DNA of 6,266 nt from Spirochaetota bacterium (GTDB taxonomy: Bacteria > Spirochaetota > Spirochaetia > DSM-27196 > PWMO01). Below the pieces are notes generated by a model. That model had not been told where the DNA came from and searched no databases. It saw nothing but the letters and a program-made list of their open reading frames with translations. Position numbers and translations under genes: made by a program. This document shows positions 5,447 through 6,266 of this stretch, in pieces (the first letter of the stretch is position 1; every line of letters begins with the position of its first letter). The stretch is taken from NCBI GenBank assembly GCA_009908925.1, contig JAAAOH010000309.1, forward strand, positions 1-6,266. The letters run 5' to 3'.

Positions 5447-5695
5447 AAAACCATAACGGTCAATGTATCAGAGCCCGTGTATGCTGACTTTCGCGAACAC
5501 GCGAAGAAGATGGACCGTCCGACCTCCGAGCTCATTCGAGAGGCCATGGAGGAGTACAGGAACAGCCGCATCAAAAGCGGCATAAGCGTCCGTGACATCC
5601 ATCCCCTCGGGCTCGAACCGCGCAGCGACGCGCCCACCGGCGGCGAGCAGGAGCGCGACCTCCTCGACGAGATGCTGCATGATCTACGGGCTTGA
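5444..5695 (+). CDS. Ribbon-helix-helix (CopG/VapB-like) antitoxin
   Basis: This 83-residue protein should neutralise the PIN-domain toxin encoded immediately downstream and repress the shared operon. Residues 1-40 fit a ribbon-helix-helix fold: a short beta strand KTITVNVSE at 2-10 for DNA-groove contact, helix 1 (YADFREHAKKM), the turn 'DRPTSE' and helix 2 (LIREAMEEYRN). The rest (about 41-83) is polar and ends in an acidic helix (QERDLLDEMLHDLRA), as expected for a toxin-wrapping tail. Its last 17 bases, including the stop codon, overlap the toxin start, indicating translational coupling. No Shine-Dalgarno site precedes the ATG; the promoter is 6 bases away. The family call rests on pattern and on the neighbouring PIN toxin. 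Confidence 0.82.
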   Translation: MKTITVNVSEPVYADFREHAKKMDRPTSELIREAMEEYRNSRIKSGISVRDIHPLGLEPRSDAPTGGEQERDLLDEMLHDLRA

Positions 5696-6107
5696 TACGA
5701 CCATTCTGGTTCAACTTGAGCTTGCCGACCACGAAATGCACGCGAGAGCTGCCCGGGTGCGGGACCGTCTTCTCGGCGAGGGCTGCAGCTTCGCCGTCGC
5801 GCCGCAGGTGCTCGCCGAGTTCGTCCATATCATCACCGACTCGCGCCGATTCACCAATCCGGCGCCCATGCCACGCGCGCTCGAGCAGTCCGAGCGATGG
5901 TGGAACGCCGAGGAGATCACCAGGGTCTTTCCCGGGCCCGATGCCGTTTCCACATTTCACCGCTGGATGCGTGATAGGGATCTCGGCCGGACCCGCATCC
6001 TCGACACGCTCCTCGCGGCTACCTATGCCACCGCCGGCATAACCGCCGTCGTCACGAGCAACACCCGCGACTACCACTCCTTTATGGATACAGTCGTTAC
6101 GCCCTGA
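5679..6107 (+). CDS. PIN-domain toxin ribonuclease (VapC-like)
   Basis: The 142-residue product is a VapC-type Mg2+/Mn2+-dependent RNase; known VapC proteins cleave tRNA or rRNA and stop translation. The four acidic residues of the PIN active site are visible in order: D6 in YGLDTT, E47 in VLAEFVHII, D109 in ILDTLLAATY and D131 in SNTRDY. TSN at 126-128 precedes the last Asp as is common in the family. Length is normal. The ATG at 5679 was chosen because it overlaps the antitoxin stop (17-base overlap), places D6 close to the N-terminus as in other VapC proteins, and removes a non-PIN extension of the same frame back to 5592 that merely shadows the antitoxin gene. The gene appears intact and probably active. 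Its RNA target cannot be deduced. Confidence 0.88.
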   Translation: MIYGLDTTILVQLELADHEMHARAARVRDRLLGEGCSFAVAPQVLAEFVHIITDSRRFTNPAPMPRALEQSERWWNAEEITRVFPGPDAVSTFHRWMRDRDLGRTRILDTLLAATYATAGITAVVTSNTRDYHSFMDTVVTP

Positions 6108-6118
6108 AAAGCGGTCAC

Positions 6119-6266
6119 CTATCCGTGCACTGTACCCCGTCTCCGTCCCCGCCTACATTCGGCCAACGTCACCACCCAGGAGGCGACGAGATAATAGAGG
6201 GGGAAGGCCAGCGAGACGAGGATCCAACCTTCGGTCCGGAGCGGACCGGTCACGATGGCAATCATC
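6119..6266 (-). CDS. C-terminal end of a probable membrane protein (runs off the right edge)
   Basis: The minus-strand frame ending in TAG (6121-6119) is open to the window edge. It reads as a hydrophobic segment (WILVSLAFPLYYLVASWVV) followed by a strongly basic tail (CRRGRRRG), which is the pattern of a last transmembrane helix with a positively charged cytoplasmic end. An ATG lies at 6265-6263, but it may be internal, since the frame is still open there. The gene converges on the PIN toxin with an 11-bp gap. No family can be assigned from 48 residues, and the frame is short enough that a chance ORF is not excluded. Confidence 0.5.
   Translation of the reverse strand, partial: MIAIVTGPLRTEGWILVSLAFPLYYLVASWVVTLAECRRGRRRGTVHG

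Overview
This is a GC-rich bacterial window (6,266 bp) holding ordinary chromosomal genes mixed with accessory modules. The best taxonomic hint is the receiver-PAS protein: its wording around the phosphorylation site and the switch residues (ILLVEDEALIAL, LMDIDLG, ITSYGYVVK) resembles receiver modules I know from free-living Spirochaetota. I read the source as a GC-rich spirochaete with low to moderate confidence.

Layout from left to right. The left edge holds a minus-strand MazEF-type toxin-antitoxin pair. The antitoxin lacks its DNA-binding half, and only the first 31 codons of the toxin lie in the window. Right beside it, on the plus strand, is an intracellular GH32 fructan/sucrose hydrolase with all three catalytic motifs. 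Converging on it is a minus-strand FAD oxidoreductase of the CrtI/phytoene-desaturase-like family. Upstream of that, on the same strand, is a single-domain-output regulator: a receiver plus one PAS domain with no kinase or DNA-binding module. Divergent from the regulator is an XPF/ERCC4-type nuclease with an uncharacterised N-terminal region and a probable winged helix at its C-terminus. It is followed on the plus strand by a complete VapBC toxin-antitoxin pair (ribbon-helix-helix antitoxin, PIN-domain RNase). The right edge carries the last 48 or so codons of a minus-strand membrane protein.

There is no single pathway here: the GH32 enzyme, the oxidoreductase, the regulator and the nuclease do not obviously cooperate. 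The two toxin-antitoxin pairs at the ends and the truncated antitoxin point to a gene neighbourhood assembled by rearrangement.

The most unexpected pattern is regulatory. Four genes have a -10-like hexamer ending only 6 or 7 bases before the start codon and no Shine-Dalgarno sequence. Three of these also have a TTGC-type -35 at 16-17 bp spacing. This suggests leaderless transcripts, whereas the internal mazF start has a good AGGAG site. I did not find a CRISPR array, an insertion sequence, a tRNA or an rRNA.
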